Notes: generated by a model not told the origin, from the sequence alone. A stretch of 64,000 bases of DNA from CBDCCV01 sp965215025 (GCA_965215025.1 CBDCCV010000002.1:1178001-1242000); one strand, 5' to 3'; positions 32,723 through 42,298 are shown, numbered from the stretch's first letter. A program made the numbers and translations.

Positions 32723-33655
32723 CTACGAGTCCATATCGTTGAGGATGCGGCGGATTTTCTCGATCTCCTCGCTCGTGGGGACGATGTCTTCCTCGTCCTC
32801 AGGAGTCTGAGCCGGGCGCGGCAGGACGTCGGCGGCTTCCCCCTCGGGCACGTCGTCGGCGGCGAAGAGGGCGTTGACGATCCATCCGGGGTTGTCCTGC
32901 TCCTGCTCCTCCTCGGCGGCTTCCGGGTCGGGCGCTGGTCTCGGGCGCGCCTCGCTTGCGGAGGACACGGCGGCGGGCGCGTCTTCTTCGCCCTCAGGCG
33001 TGGCGAAGCGGTCGAGGTAGTCGGGAAGGTCTTCCTCCTCGGAGGCATCGGAAGTCGAGGAGCGCGCCGCCTTTGACTCCTGGCCTGAACGCTTCTGCTT
33101 TGAGGAAGAACGTTGGTCTTTGGCGAGGGCGTTGAGGTCGGCCGAGGCGCCCTGGCGCAGGCGCTCGCGCTCCTCAGCGGGCAGGAGCTGGATAAAGCCG
33201 ATGGGGTCCTCGCCCTCGAAGCGCGCCAGCAGCTCCATCTCCGAGAGCAGGAACGCGCGCAGGCGGGCGACGATCTCGCTGCGGCGGCCTTCAAGGCGTT
33301 CGGCCTCGCCCCGGAAGCGGTCGCGGTCCGTGCGCGCCTCGCGGGTGATCTCGTCGGCGCGCGCCTCGGCCTCTTTGAGGGTGACCTCGGCCTCGCGCTT
33401 GGCGTTTTGAAGGATCTGCTCCTTGTTCTCGCGCGCGGTGTGGAGCGCCTCCTGCAAGGCCTCCTCGACGCGCTCGTAGTGCTCGAGCTTGGTCTCGACG
33501 GTGCGCACGCGGTCCTCGAGGCGCCGGTTCGTGGCCAGGACGTCCTCCCACTGCTCCGAGAGCATCTGCAAAAAGGCCTGCACCTCGTCGGGGTCGTAGC
33601 CGCGCATGACGCGCGTGAAGTCTTGCTTGCGGAGGTCGAGCGGCGTGAGTTTCAT
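32723..33655 (-). CDS. DivIVA-domain protein
   Basis: A 310-residue cytoplasmic coiled-coil protein. The N-terminal 'LTPLDLRKQDFTRVMRGYDP' and 'EVQAFLQML' are the conserved DivIVA lipid-binding region, followed by a coiled coil to about residue 170. The second half is acidic and low in complexity. DivIVA proteins mark curved membrane and poles. Start ATG 33655 is the family start. The gene is 51 bases upstream of the phosphorylase gene. Confidence 0.88.
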   Translation of the reverse strand: MKLTPLDLRKQDFTRVMRGYDPDEVQAFLQMLSEQWEDVLATNRRLEDRVRTVETKLEHYERVEEALQEALHTARENKEQILQNAKREAEVTLKEAEARADEITREARTDRDRFRGEAERLEGRRSEIVARLRAFLLSEMELLARFEGEDPIGFIQLLPAEERERLRQGASADLNALAKDQRSSSKQKRSGQESKAARSSTSDASEEEDLPDYLDRFATPEGEEDAPAAVSSASEARPRPAPDPEAAEEEQEQDNPGWIVNALFAADDVPEGEAADVLPRPAQTPEDEEDIVPTSEEIEKIRRILNDMDS

Positions 33656-33738
33656 GCTCGTTGCGGGGTCTTGCTTAAAGAGAGGGCGGCGTGCGCAGGC
33701 CGCCGCAGAAGGGTGCATGGCCGGAAGGTACGCCTCGC

Positions 33739-34191
33739 TTAGTTCTTGAAGGCGGCGCTCAGCTTTGCTCTGTCCTTTTCCGCTTCGTCGGCCGGCTTCG
33801 TCAGCGTGCAGAGGCTCGTCATCGGCTGCGCCTCCTCGATGTAAGCGTACACGAGGTAGCGCCGGCCCTCCTCGAAGAGGTAGCCGCACATCGAACTCTG
33901 CGAGGCGGTAGCAACGACGAGGCCCTGCATCCGCGTGCCTTTCCACACCTTCGTGGCGAAGAAGAGCACGTACTCCTCGCTGCCAAGCCCGAACTGCCGA
34001 GGCGTCTCGTTGTCAAAGCGCCGGAGCTTATCCACAGGGTAGCCGTGCTTTTCCAAGGCGATGCCCTCGAAGATAAGATCCGCCTCGGCGATCTGCTCGC
34101 TCAGCGTTTTTTCTCCGACGCAGGTGCACAGGCCGGGCGGATCGGCGCTGCCGCTGACGAGGAGCGCCAGCGAGACGAGCAGGCTAAACAT
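33739..34191 (-). CDS. Secreted NTR/TIMP-like domain protein
   Basis: A 150-residue protein with a signal peptide ('LLVSLALLVSGSA'). The mature part starts 'PPGLCTCVGEKTLSEQIAEAD' and contains 'MCGYLFEEGRRYLVYAY' and a later Cys in 'SLCTLTKPA'. The C-x-C start and the 'CGY.F..G..YLVYA' block are typical of netrin/TIMP-like domains found in many bacteria. The role in bacteria is not settled; a secreted binding or inhibitor protein is possible. Confidence 0.7.
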   Translation of the reverse strand: MFSLLVSLALLVSGSADPPGLCTCVGEKTLSEQIAEADLIFEGIALEKHGYPVDKLRRFDNETPRQFGLGSEEYVLFFATKVWKGTRMQGLVVATASQSSMCGYLFEEGRRYLVYAYIEEAQPMTSLCTLTKPADEAEKDRAKLSAAFKN

Positions 34192-34283
34192 GGCGGGCTG
34201 ATGCTCAGTGCGCGAAGAACGGTGGTATGTGTGTACGCAATTCCGCGGCCTCTTGCAAGCCGGCGCGCGAGCGGCTGCGCTGC

Positions 34284-35021
34284 TCAGTCGTAATCGCGCG
34301 GGCCGAAAAGCGCGCTGCCCAGGCGCACCTGCGTAGCGCCCTCCTCGATGGCGACCTCGAAGTCGTTCGACATGCCGATAGACAGCTCGCGCATCTCCAC
34401 CTGCGGGTTCCCCGTGGCGTCGTACGTCTCGAACAGCTCGCGCATTTTTCGGAAGGCCGGGCGCGTCTCTTCAGGGTCGTCGGCGTAGGCGGCCATCGCC
34501 ATGAGGCCCTCGACGCGCAGGTGCTCGTACGGCGCCAGATTGTCCAAAAAGGCGTGCACGTCCTCCGGCGCCACGCCGTACTTCTGCCCCTCGCCGCTGA
34601 TGTTCACCTGCACGAGGCACGGCAGGACGCGCTCGTTTTTTTCGGCGCGTGCATCAAGCTCCTCGGCCAGGCGCGGGCTGTCGAGCGCCGAGAAAACGTC
34701 GGCGTGGCGGGCGACGAACTTCGCCTTATTCGTTTGCAGATGGCCGACCATGTGCCAGCGGATCTCGCCGCCGCTCGTGGCGCCGGGCATCTCGCGCGCC
34801 TTGTCGCGCAGCTCTCGCGCGCGGTTCTCGCCGAAGTGCCGTAGCCCCGCCGCATAGCCCGCCCGGACGGCGGCGAGCGGAAACGTCTTCGACACGGCTA
34901 TGAGCGTGACCTCATCGGAGGAGCGCCCCGCCCGCCGGCACGCCGCCGCGATGCGCTCCTGCACGCCCTCCAGCCGTTCGCGGATAGCCCCTTCGTCTAC
35001 AGATGCGGTCGTCTCGGCCAT
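34284..35021 (-). CDS. YggS/PLPBP-family PLP homeostasis protein
   Basis: A 245-residue PLP-binding barrel protein. The PLP Lys is in 'VTLIAVSKTFPLAAV', and 'HFGENRARELRDK', 'RWHMVGHLQTNKAKF', 'LVQVNISGEGQKYG' and 'LSIGMSNDFEVAIEEGATQVRLGSALFG'-type sequence follow in order. These proteins control pyridoxal phosphate supply and amino-acid balance. Start ATG 35021. Confidence 0.94.
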   Translation of the reverse strand: MAETTASVDEGAIRERLEGVQERIAAACRRAGRSSDEVTLIAVSKTFPLAAVRAGYAAGLRHFGENRARELRDKAREMPGATSGGEIRWHMVGHLQTNKAKFVARHADVFSALDSPRLAEELDARAEKNERVLPCLVQVNISGEGQKYGVAPEDVHAFLDNLAPYEHLRVEGLMAMAAYADDPEETRPAFRKMRELFETYDATGNPQVEMRELSIGMSNDFEVAIEEGATQVRLGSALFGPRDYD

Positions 35022-35112
35022 GTTTTTTTCTCTCTTCGGTGTCGAAAACGTGCCGGCTCGGCGCGTGGTAGTGCAAAGAGGAAAACATCTGCTTTGATCC
35101 CCGCGCCGCGCG

Positions 35113-35292
35113 CTACGCCGTCTGCTCCGCGTCAAAGGCGGCCACTTCCTCGCCCTCGACGGCGTAGCGGATGCGGATGGGCCGGCAGCACACCTCGCAG
35201 TCCTCCACGTACGCCTGCTCCTCGACGGAGAGGTCCAAGAGCATCGAGATCTCGGACCAGCAGTACGGACAGGTGAAAAAGTGCTCTTCCAT
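35113..35292 (-). CDS. CPXCG-motif cysteine-rich small protein
   Basis: A 59-residue protein, MEEHFFTCPYCWSEISMLLD with a second Cys pair 'DCEVCCRPIRIRY', giving a probable zinc ribbon. It matches the small CPXCG-motif family of unknown function, often near housekeeping genes. Start ATG 35292; the frame upstream is repeat-like intergenic DNA. Confidence 0.82.
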   Translation of the reverse strand: MEEHFFTCPYCWSEISMLLDLSVEEQAYVEDCEVCCRPIRIRYAVEGEEVAAFDAEQTA

Positions 35293-35378
35293 TTTTAAGT
35301 ATGCAGGTGTGAAGGTATGGGAGTGTGGAGGTGAGGTGCCCTTCTGCACATCCACACCTCTACGCATCCACTTGAAAA

Positions 35379-37916
35379 CTACCCCTCCGCACGCAGGACG
35401 TCGAGCGGCGGGCGGGCGTAGAGGCCCCGACTGCTCACCAGGCCGATCAAGATGGTCAGCCCCGGCACGGCGAGGAGCGTGACGAGCAAGGCCCAGGGCG
35501 CGAGGGCGAGCGGCGCGTCGAAGACGAAAAAGGCCAGCGCCCAGCTTGCGCCCACGGCCAGGAGCAGCCCCGCCAAAGCGGCAAAGAGGCCGAGGAAAAA
35601 ATACTCGCTCAGCATCACGCGGTAAACCTGCGCGCGCGCGGCGCCGAGCGTTTTCAGAAGCACGCTCTCCTCCGCGCGCTGGGCGCGGCTCACGGCCACG
35701 GCGCCGGCCAGGACGATCAGCCCGGTTAGGATGCTGAAAAGCGCCATAAAGCGGATGACGAACGAGATCCGCCCGAAGAGCGCGTCGAGGACGTTCAAGA
35801 CGAGCGAAAGGTCAATAGCCGAGACATTCGGAAATTCTTGTACGACGGCCCGCTGCACCTCGGCGGAGGCGGCTTCGGTGCCCGTGCGGCTGAGGACGAC
35901 GTACGTCTGCGGCGCCTCTTCCAAAACGCCCGGCGGGAAGACGACGAAGAAGTTCGTCTGCACGCGCCCCCAGTCCACGGCGCGCAGGCTGCCGACGGTC
36001 ACGGCCATCTCGACGCCCTGCACGTTGAAGGTGAGCGTGTCGCCTACGCCCACGCCCAACTCGCCGGCGATGCCTTCTTCGACGGAGACTTCAGGCAGCC
36101 CCTCGCCCGCGTACGCCCCCTCTTGGAACTGGCCGGCGGTGACCTCTTCGGAATCGATGAGCGCGTCGCGGTACGTGGAGCGGTACTCGCGCCGGTGCGC
36201 CCAGGTGAACTCCGCCGTGGAGTCGGCGCGCAGATCGGCGATGGAGCGGCCCTTGACGCGGCTAAGGCGCATCGTCACGATGGGGACGCGCTCGAGGACG
36301 GGCAGCCCTTCGCCGCGCACGATCTCCGTCACGCCCGAGAGCTGATCCGGCTGCACGTCGAAGAGGATGAGGTTGGGACGGCTCCCCTCGCCGGCCACCT
36401 CGAACTGGTTCAGAAGCGTCCGCTGGATGAGGAGGAGCGACATGATGAGGAACGTGCCCAGGCCAAGCGCCACGACGAGCACGGTGGTCTGATTGCCGGG
36501 CCGGTAGAGGTTGGCCAAGCCCTGCCGCCACGGGTAGCTCCACCGAAAAACCCGCTGCGCGATGGGCAGAAAGCGCCGCCCTCCCCACATCAGCCCCTTG
36601 GCTACGAGCGCGAGCGCGCCGAAGACGGCGAAGATCCCCGCCGCGTAGCCCAGCCCGAAGATCCACGTCGGCGCCTGCGCCACGGCGAAGACGGCGATCC
36701 CCGCGCCGATGAGCGCAAAGACGCCCCACCGCCACGGATCGCGTCCCTGTCCGTCCGATTCGTACGAGGCGCGCAGGGCCAAAAGCGGCGAGACGCGGCG
36801 CACCTTCAGCAGCGGCAGGAGCGCGAAGAGGAGCGTCACGCCCAGCCCGATGCCCATCCCCAGCAAAAGCGCCGGCACCGAGAGCCGGAAGCCGACCTCG
36901 ATGGGCAGAAAATCCGCCAGGAGGCGCGGGATGAAAAGCTGCACGCCCACGCCCAGCGCGCAGCCGAGCGCGGCGCCGAGGACGCCCATCGCCGCCGCCT
37001 GGATGAGGTAGATGCGGAACGTGCGCCCAGCCTTCGCGCCGAGGCAGCGCAAGACGGCCACCTGCGCCAGGCGCTCCCGGACGTACACGCTCACCGCGCT
37101 CGCCACGCCGAGGCTCCCCAGTAAAAGCGCCACAAAGCCGACGAGGCTGAGGAAGCGATAGAGCCGCGTCAACCCTTCCTCCCAGTTGTCCGTCGCCTCC
37201 TCCACGGTCGTCGAGCGGATGCGCCGCTCACGAAGCTGCGGGCGGATGCCTTCCACGAGCGCCGCCACATCGCGCGGCGGGTCGAACTGGAAGAAGACCT
37301 CGTACTCGGCCCGGCTCCCCTGGGCGAAAAGCGAGGAGTCCAGCCCCGCGCGCGGCAGGTAGATGCGCGGGCTAATCAGCGAGATGGCGGCGGATTCCTG
37401 CGGCGTCTTCAACAGCTCGCCCGCGATGGCGTAGCTGCGCGCGCCGATCCGCACGGAATCCCCCACCCCGGCGCCGAACTGCTTCAAGAGCGTCCCATCC
37501 ACGAGCGCCGCGCCCCCCTGCCGGTAAGTTTCTGCGGCGGAGGCGGGCTGCGTCTCCACCGCGCCGTAGAACGGGTAGCCCTCGCCGCCGGCGCGGACGG
37601 TGACGAGGCGCGTGCCGCCGCTCTCCGGGAAGTACGCCATCGAGTTGAACGAGAGCCGCCGCACCTGCCGCCCGCCGAGGGAGTCAATGAGCGCCTCGGT
37701 TGCTGTGGAAAACGGCTGCTCGCGCTCGAGCGCCAAATCGGCGCCAAGGAGCGTCTGCGCCTCTTGGTCGATGGCGCGCTGGAGGTTGTCCCCAAAGCCG
37801 TTGATGGCCACGAGCGCCGCCACGCCCAGCACCATCGAGGCGAGGTAGAGCACCAGGCGCCGCCGGCTGCCCCGGCTGTCGCGCCACGCCATCTTGAGCG
37901 TCCAGGGGGTGGTCAT
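35379..37916 (-). CDS. ABC transporter permease (YbbP/FtsX type)
   Basis: An 845-residue inner-membrane protein with FtsX-like permease domains: an N-terminal helix 'LVLYLASMVLGVAALVAING', a large periplasmic domain, helix clusters around residues 250-500 and at the C-terminus, 'VSVYVRERLAQVAVLRCLGAK' being the classic FtsX coupling region. It pairs with the ATPase at 39028-39744, like E. coli YbbP with YbbA. It overlaps the upstream gene by ATGA (37913-37916). Confidence 0.88.
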   Translation of the reverse strand: MTTPWTLKMAWRDSRGSRRRLVLYLASMVLGVAALVAINGFGDNLQRAIDQEAQTLLGADLALEREQPFSTATEALIDSLGGRQVRRLSFNSMAYFPESGGTRLVTVRAGGEGYPFYGAVETQPASAAETYRQGGAALVDGTLLKQFGAGVGDSVRIGARSYAIAGELLKTPQESAAISLISPRIYLPRAGLDSSLFAQGSRAEYEVFFQFDPPRDVAALVEGIRPQLRERRIRSTTVEEATDNWEEGLTRLYRFLSLVGFVALLLGSLGVASAVSVYVRERLAQVAVLRCLGAKAGRTFRIYLIQAAAMGVLGAALGCALGVGVQLFIPRLLADFLPIEVGFRLSVPALLLGMGIGLGVTLLFALLPLLKVRRVSPLLALRASYESDGQGRDPWRWGVFALIGAGIAVFAVAQAPTWIFGLGYAAGIFAVFGALALVAKGLMWGGRRFLPIAQRVFRWSYPWRQGLANLYRPGNQTTVLVVALGLGTFLIMSLLLIQRTLLNQFEVAGEGSRPNLILFDVQPDQLSGVTEIVRGEGLPVLERVPIVTMRLSRVKGRSIADLRADSTAEFTWAHRREYRSTYRDALIDSEEVTAGQFQEGAYAGEGLPEVSVEEGIAGELGVGVGDTLTFNVQGVEMAVTVGSLRAVDWGRVQTNFFVVFPPGVLEEAPQTYVVLSRTGTEAASAEVQRAVVQEFPNVSAIDLSLVLNVLDALFGRISFVIRFMALFSILTGLIVLAGAVAVSRAQRAEESVLLKTLGAARAQVYRVMLSEYFFLGLFAALAGLLLAVGASWALAFFVFDAPLALAPWALLVTLLAVPGLTILIGLVSSRGLYARPPLDVLRAEG

Positions 37917-38995
37917 GGGCGTGAGTCGGCAGAAGGGTGCGGATGCGCGTAGCGCTCCAGGTAGAACGGGTGCTCAAAGTAGTCGGACCGCCAGCCGGGC
38001 CGCGTGCGGTCCAACACCAGCGCCTCGGCTGCCCCGACCGGGTAGAACGCCAGACGGCGATCCTTGCTCAGCACGCGCTGCTCCAACCCACGCTCGATCT
38101 GCCGATAGAGCGAATCGGCCGCAGCGGCAAAAGGCACGGCGTCCTCCAGCGCGCGGAACGCGGCGGTGGGCGCGTAGCGTTCGGCGGCCGCTTGCGCCGC
38201 CTTGTACTCGACGTAGTACTCGACGTACCGGGCCACGCCTTCCTGCCAGAGCTGAAACGAGAGGTAACGGTAATCGGCGGCGCTGAGCTGGCTTTGCAGC
38301 GCATTCTTGGCCACGTAGAACGCCGCGCGGTGCCGCTCGAACTCCGGGCCTTCCCGCGCACGCAACGCGCGCAGCAGCGCGGCCTGCATATCGGCGAAGC
38401 GAGCCTCCACAGAGGCCGAGTCATACGGAAACGGGTAGTTGAGCATCCACTGCCCGGTGTCGTCTCCGCCCGAGAGGCCGAGCGAGTCCACGGCGGCGAA
38501 GTAGCCGGGCCGCGCCATCTGCCACTGGTGGAAGTGCTCATGCAGCACCGTCAGCACCCAGGACGTGGACGCCTGCTCCGTCTGCTCCGGCTGCCCGATG
38601 ACGACCGTCGGCACGCCGCCGAGGGGGAAGGTGGCTTGCAGGTTCGGCGGGAGAACGCGGTCGCGCACGTGGACGTCGCTTTGCAGCAGCGAGTCGTACC
38701 CGGCGGGGCGGAAGTCCTCCGGCGGCTGCGGGTGATGCACCAGAAACGCCTGCTCTGGCGTGAAGAGAAGCAGCGCGAAGGGCGCCTCGCTCCACTGCGG
38801 CCACACGCCGTCCTGCACAGCACGCGCGAGGCGAAACGACTCCGCGATGCGCACGCGGTCCGCCTCCGGCAGCGCGGGCTGCTGAGCAGAAGCCGGTTGG
38901 AGGCCGAGGCCAAGCAGCATCAGAGCGCAGACGTCCCAAACGCGTCGCACATATTGCCGCGCGTGGCAGCCTGAGAGATGGACACGGTGTACCAT
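37913..38995 (-). CDS. Exported zinc-peptidase-like protein
   Basis: A 360-residue protein with a hydrophobic N-terminal segment ('VCALMLLGLGLQPASAQ') and the metallopeptidase motif HExxH in 'LTVLHEHFHQWQMA'. Further conserved-looking text: 'RYVEYYVEYKAA'. Its start is taken as ATG 38995; the upstream open frame through the ATPase gene is a GC-rich artefact. The gene lies between the ABC ATPase and permease genes, translationally coupled to the latter. Substrate unknown; activity is inferred from the motif only. Confidence 0.7.
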   Translation of the reverse strand: MVHRVHLSGCHARQYVRRVWDVCALMLLGLGLQPASAQQPALPEADRVRIAESFRLARAVQDGVWPQWSEAPFALLLFTPEQAFLVHHPQPPEDFRPAGYDSLLQSDVHVRDRVLPPNLQATFPLGGVPTVVIGQPEQTEQASTSWVLTVLHEHFHQWQMARPGYFAAVDSLGLSGGDDTGQWMLNYPFPYDSASVEARFADMQAALLRALRAREGPEFERHRAAFYVAKNALQSQLSAADYRYLSFQLWQEGVARYVEYYVEYKAAQAAAERYAPTAAFRALEDAVPFAAAADSLYRQIERGLEQRVLSKDRRLAFYPVGAAEALVLDRTRPGWRSDYFEHPFYLERYAHPHPSADSRP

Positions 38996-39027
38996 GAGTT
39001 CGAGCGCTGTTGGGGGATTGCGGCGCG

Positions 39028-39744
39028 TCAAGCCGCCTCCGAGCGCCGCGCGGTAGCCGCTTCGTCGCTGGCGAGGCGGCCACCGCTGAGGCGCAGGAGT
39101 CGGCCTGTGCGGCGGGCTAGGCGCAGGTCGTGCGTGACGAGGACGAGCGCCGTGCCCGCCGTCCGGTTGAGGTCGAAGATCAGATCCTCGACCGCCTCGG
39201 CGGTTTCGGTGTCGAGGTTGCCCGTCGGCTCGTCGGCGAAGAGGATGCGGGGGCGGTTGATGAAGGCGCGCGCTAAGGCCACGCGCTGCTGCTCGCCGCC
39301 GGAAAGCTGCACGGGGTAGTGGCCGAGGCGGTCGCCCAGACCCACGGCGCCCAGGAGATCGGCGGCGCGGGGTTCGGCGTCGGGGCCGGCGCCGCGCAGC
39401 TCGGCGGGGACCATGACGTTCTCTAAGGCCGTGAGCGTGGCCAAAAGGCGGAACGTCTGGAAAACAAAGCCGACGTTCTCGTTGCGCACGGCCGCGCGGT
39501 CGTCCTCGCTGAGCGGGCCGAGGTCCGTGCCGCAGAGTTCGACCTGGCCCGAGGTCGGGCGGTCCAGCCCGGCGCACAGCCCTAAGAGCGTGGTCTTGCC
39601 GCTGCCCGAGGGGCCGACGACGGCGCACGTGGACCCGTCTTCTACCGCGAAGGAGATGCCTTCGACGACGGTGAGCGGGCGGCCTCCGCTTTGGAACGTC
39701 TTGGTCAGCCTTTCTACGCGGAGCACCGCGGCGGATGCGGCCAT
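39028..39744 (-). CDS. ABC transporter ATP-binding protein (YbbA/LolD type)
   Basis: A 238-residue ATPase. Walker A 'GPSGSGKTTLL', Q-loop 'VFQTFRLLATLTALENV', signature 'LSGGEQQRVALARA', Walker B 'RILFADEPTGNLD' and H-loop 'LVTHDLRLA' are all present. This is the MacB/LolD/YbbA class that works with FtsX-type permeases on lipids or lipoproteins. It is divergent from the lipase gene at 39843, the arrangement known for tesA-ybbA in many bacteria. Confidence 0.93.
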   Translation of the reverse strand: MAASAAVLRVERLTKTFQSGGRPLTVVEGISFAVEDGSTCAVVGPSGSGKTTLLGLCAGLDRPTSGQVELCGTDLGPLSEDDRAAVRNENVGFVFQTFRLLATLTALENVMVPAELRGAGPDAEPRAADLLGAVGLGDRLGHYPVQLSGGEQQRVALARAFINRPRILFADEPTGNLDTETAEAVEDLIFDLNRTAGTALVLVTHDLRLARRTGRLLRLSGGRLASDEAATARRSEAA

Positions 39745-39842
39745 GCCTTTCCTTTTTCAACCCTGCCTCGTTCTCGAAACCCAGCGCTTGCGCGGGCGGT
39801 TGGCACGTGCCGCCCACCTGCTCACTCTCTACGCTCGGCCCC

Positions 39843-40601
39843 ATGCGTTTGATGCACCGCCTCGGCGCCGCCTTCTTAGCCGGCGCGCTCGTGGCGCTGG
39901 CCGGCTGCGCCTCTGAGCCTTCGCCGTCGCGCCAAACGCCGCCCGCCGCGCAGCAAAACGGCGCGGCACAGAACGTCGCGGTTGAACGCGGCACCGCCGA
40001 GCAGGATACCGCCGCCGGGCCGACGATCCTCGTCTTAGGCAACAGTATCGCCGCCGGGTACGGCCTCGATCCGGAGCAGTCGTTCCCGGCGCTCCTGCAA
40101 GGCAAGATCGACTCGCTCGGCTGGGACGCGCGCGTCGTCAACGCCGGCCTCAGCGGCGAGACGACCGCCGGCGGCCTGCGCCGCCTCGACTGGCTCCTGC
40201 GCCAGGAGGTGGACGTGCTCGTGGTCGAACTCGGCGGCAACGACGGGCTGCGCGGCACGCCCGTCGAGGCCACGCGCGAGAACCTCGCCCAGATCATCGA
40301 GCAGGCGCGCGCGGCGCAGCCCGGCATCCGCATCGTCCTGGCCGGGATGCAGATCCCGCCCAACCTCGGCGCCGAGTACACGCGGCGCTTCCGCCAGATG
40401 TACCCCGCGCTGGCCGAGGAGAAAGACGTCGCGCTCGTCCCCTTCCTTCTCGAAGGCGTGGGGGGCATCGCGCGCCTGAACCAGCCCGACGGCATCCACC
40501 CCACCGCCGAGGGGCAGCAGGTCGTGGCCGAGAACGTCTGGGACGTGCTCCGGCCCGTCCTCGAAGGAGTCCGCGAAGCCGAAGCCGCGCCCGCCGGCTG
40601 A
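39843..40601 (+). CDS. TesA-like SGNH esterase lipoprotein
   Basis: A 252-residue protein with a lipoprotein signal ('AAFLAGALVALAGC', lipobox LAGC) and an SGNH hydrolase domain. Ser is in 'ILVLGNSIAAGYGL' (block I, GNS), Gly in 'NAGLSGETTAGG', Asn in 'VELGGNDGLRG', Asp and His in 'PDGIHPTAEGQ'. It is an arylesterase/lysophospholipase of the TesA group. Divergent from ybbA-like 39028. Start ATG 39843 is chosen because it starts the signal peptide. Confidence 0.92.
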   Translation: MRLMHRLGAAFLAGALVALAGCASEPSPSRQTPPAAQQNGAAQNVAVERGTAEQDTAAGPTILVLGNSIAAGYGLDPEQSFPALLQGKIDSLGWDARVVNAGLSGETTAGGLRRLDWLLRQEVDVLVVELGGNDGLRGTPVEATRENLAQIIEQARAAQPGIRIVLAGMQIPPNLGAEYTRRFRQMYPALAEEKDVALVPFLLEGVGGIARLNQPDGIHPTAEGQQVVAENVWDVLRPVLEGVREAEAAPAG

Positions 40602-40642
40602 TTCTTTTTCCTTTTGTCGCCCGTTCGGAAGCCTTCGCCTGG

Positions 40643-41521
40643 ATGAATCCAACGTCGAAAGTCGAAAATCAAAAATCGGAATGGTGGTACGAGACCGGCC
40701 CGGACACCGTGGCCCTGGGCATGAAGATGCGCCTCGTCCACCGCGAAGAGACGCCGTTCCAGACGCTCGAAGTCTACGAGCACGACCTCCTGGGCCGCGT
40801 CCTCGCCCTCGACGGGATCTTGCAGACGACCGAGAAGGACGAGTTCGTCTACCACGAGATGCTCACGCACGTACCCCTCTTAGGCAGCCGCGCGCTCGAC
40901 GGGGGCGAGGCCTCGGTCCTCGTCATCGGCGGGGGCGACGGGGGGACGCTGCGCGAGGTCTTGACCTACGACGCCGTGGCGCGCGCCGTGATGGTGGAGA
41001 TCGACGAGGCCGTCGTGCGCGTGAGCCGGAAGCACCTCCATTTCGGGCCGGACTACGACGACGCGCGCGTGGAGCTGCGCTTCGAGGACGCCGCCCGCTA
41101 CGTCGCCTCCGAGGCCGCGCAGGCCCACCCGTTCGACGCCATCCTGGTGGACTCGACCGACCCCATCGGCCCCGGCGAGGCGCTTTTTACGCCCGAGTTT
41201 TTGCGGGACGCGCGCGCCTGCCTCAAGCCGCAGGGCGTCTTTGCGCGGCACCTCTGTATGCCGGCCTACCAGCTTGACGTACTCGAGGCCGGCGTCCGGC
41301 GCCTCGATGACGTGTTTGCACGCGTCGAGGTCTACCGCGCCACCATCCCCACGTACCTCGGCGCGGACATGGCCTTCGTGGCGTGCACCCGCGATGGCGC
41401 CTCCGTCCGGGCGCCGCACCGCGAGCGCACAGGCCGCTACTACAACGCCGCCGTCCACCGCGCCGCCTTCGCCCTGCCGACGTGGTGGCTTGATGGGGCT
41501 GGGGAAACGGGGAACAGGTAA
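40643..41521 (+). CDS. speE: Spermidine synthase
   Basis: A 292-residue aminopropyltransferase making spermidine from putrescine and decarboxylated SAM. 'LDGILQTTEKDEFVYHEMLTHVP'-type sequence (near 40810-40875) and 'VIGGGDGGTLREV' bind the donor; 'VMVEIDEAVV', 'ILVDSTDPIGPGEALF' include the catalytic Asp. The first 12 residues (MNPTSKVENQKS) are encoded by filler-like DNA. The gene follows the esterase after 41 bases. Confidence 0.93.
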   Translation: MNPTSKVENQKSEWWYETGPDTVALGMKMRLVHREETPFQTLEVYEHDLLGRVLALDGILQTTEKDEFVYHEMLTHVPLLGSRALDGGEASVLVIGGGDGGTLREVLTYDAVARAVMVEIDEAVVRVSRKHLHFGPDYDDARVELRFEDAARYVASEAAQAHPFDAILVDSTDPIGPGEALFTPEFLRDARACLKPQGVFARHLCMPAYQLDVLEAGVRRLDDVFARVEVYRATIPTYLGADMAFVACTRDGASVRAPHRERTGRYYNAAVHRAAFALPTWWLDGAGETGNR

Positions 41522-41608
41522 GAGAGAAACTCGAAGCGAAAAACCGAGGAATCAACGAAACGAGGCCACCTCAGCTTCGCCGTTTCCTCGGCTCATCCCC
41601 TCTTCGTT

Positions 41609-42298
41609 TCATCCTCTCCCCACTCGCCCTTTCCCAAACGGGCAGAGGTCCAGGACGACGCAGCGCCCGCACGCCGGATTCCGGTAGAAGCAGCACTGCT
41701 GCCCGTGCACCATCAGCGCCTCGTGGTGGTCGTAGAGCTGCTGCGTGGACCAGTCTTCGGGCAGAAGAGCACGCAGCCTGTCGTGCGCCGGGCCGGGGCC
41801 GACGCTCTTCGGGATGAGGCCGAGGCGCTGTGCCACGCGGTGGTGATGGCTGTCCACCGGCAGCGCTGGCATCCGCAGCGTGGAGAAGACGAGCACCGCC
41901 GCGCTCGTCTTTGGCCCGACGCCGGGGATTTTCTCGAGCCACGCGCGCGCTTCTTCGGGCGGCATCTCCTGGAGGAAGTCGAGCGAGAGCGCGCCACGTT
42001 TTTCTCGGATGAGTCGAAGCGCCTCTTGAATGCGCGGCGCCTTCTGCTCGGGCCACGTCGCCGGGGCGATGGCTTCTTCCACCGCCGCCGTCGGCGCTTC
42101 GATCACATCCTCCCACGCAGGGAAGCGCTCGCGCAACTGCCGGAAGGCGCGGCCCGAATCGGCGTTCTTCGTCCGGTGCGAGAGGAGCGAGCCGACGAGT
42201 TCGCTCAGCGGGTCAAGGTCGCGGAAAAAGGCGAACGGCGCATTGTACGCCTCGCACAATCGCTCGTGGACGATGAGCGCTTTTTCTTCTTTCATCAT
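41609..42298 (-). CDS. Endonuclease III-like DNA glycosylase
   Basis: A 229-residue HhH-GPD glycosylase. The helix-hairpin-helix 'LEKIPGVGPKTSAAVLVF' carries the catalytic Lys and 'LPVDSHHHRVAQRLG' the catalytic Asp. Four Cys near the end ('CCFYRNPACGRCVVLDLCP') form the iron-sulfur site. It removes oxidised pyrimidines in base excision repair if it is a true Nth; a related glycosylase specificity is possible. Start at ATG 42298 (MMKEEKAL). Confidence 0.88.
   Translation of the reverse strand: MMKEEKALIVHERLCEAYNAPFAFFRDLDPLSELVGSLLSHRTKNADSGRAFRQLRERFPAWEDVIEAPTAAVEEAIAPATWPEQKAPRIQEALRLIREKRGALSLDFLQEMPPEEARAWLEKIPGVGPKTSAAVLVFSTLRMPALPVDSHHHRVAQRLGLIPKSVGPGPAHDRLRALLPEDWSTQQLYDHHEALMVHGQQCCFYRNPACGRCVVLDLCPFGKGRVGRG

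Noticed and set aside
37913..40870. A single 985-codon minus-strand frame through peptidase, ATPase and esterase genes
   Set aside because: Only the part from 38995 downward shows protein features; the upstream part crosses a real ATPase gene in another frame and the opposite-strand esterase.
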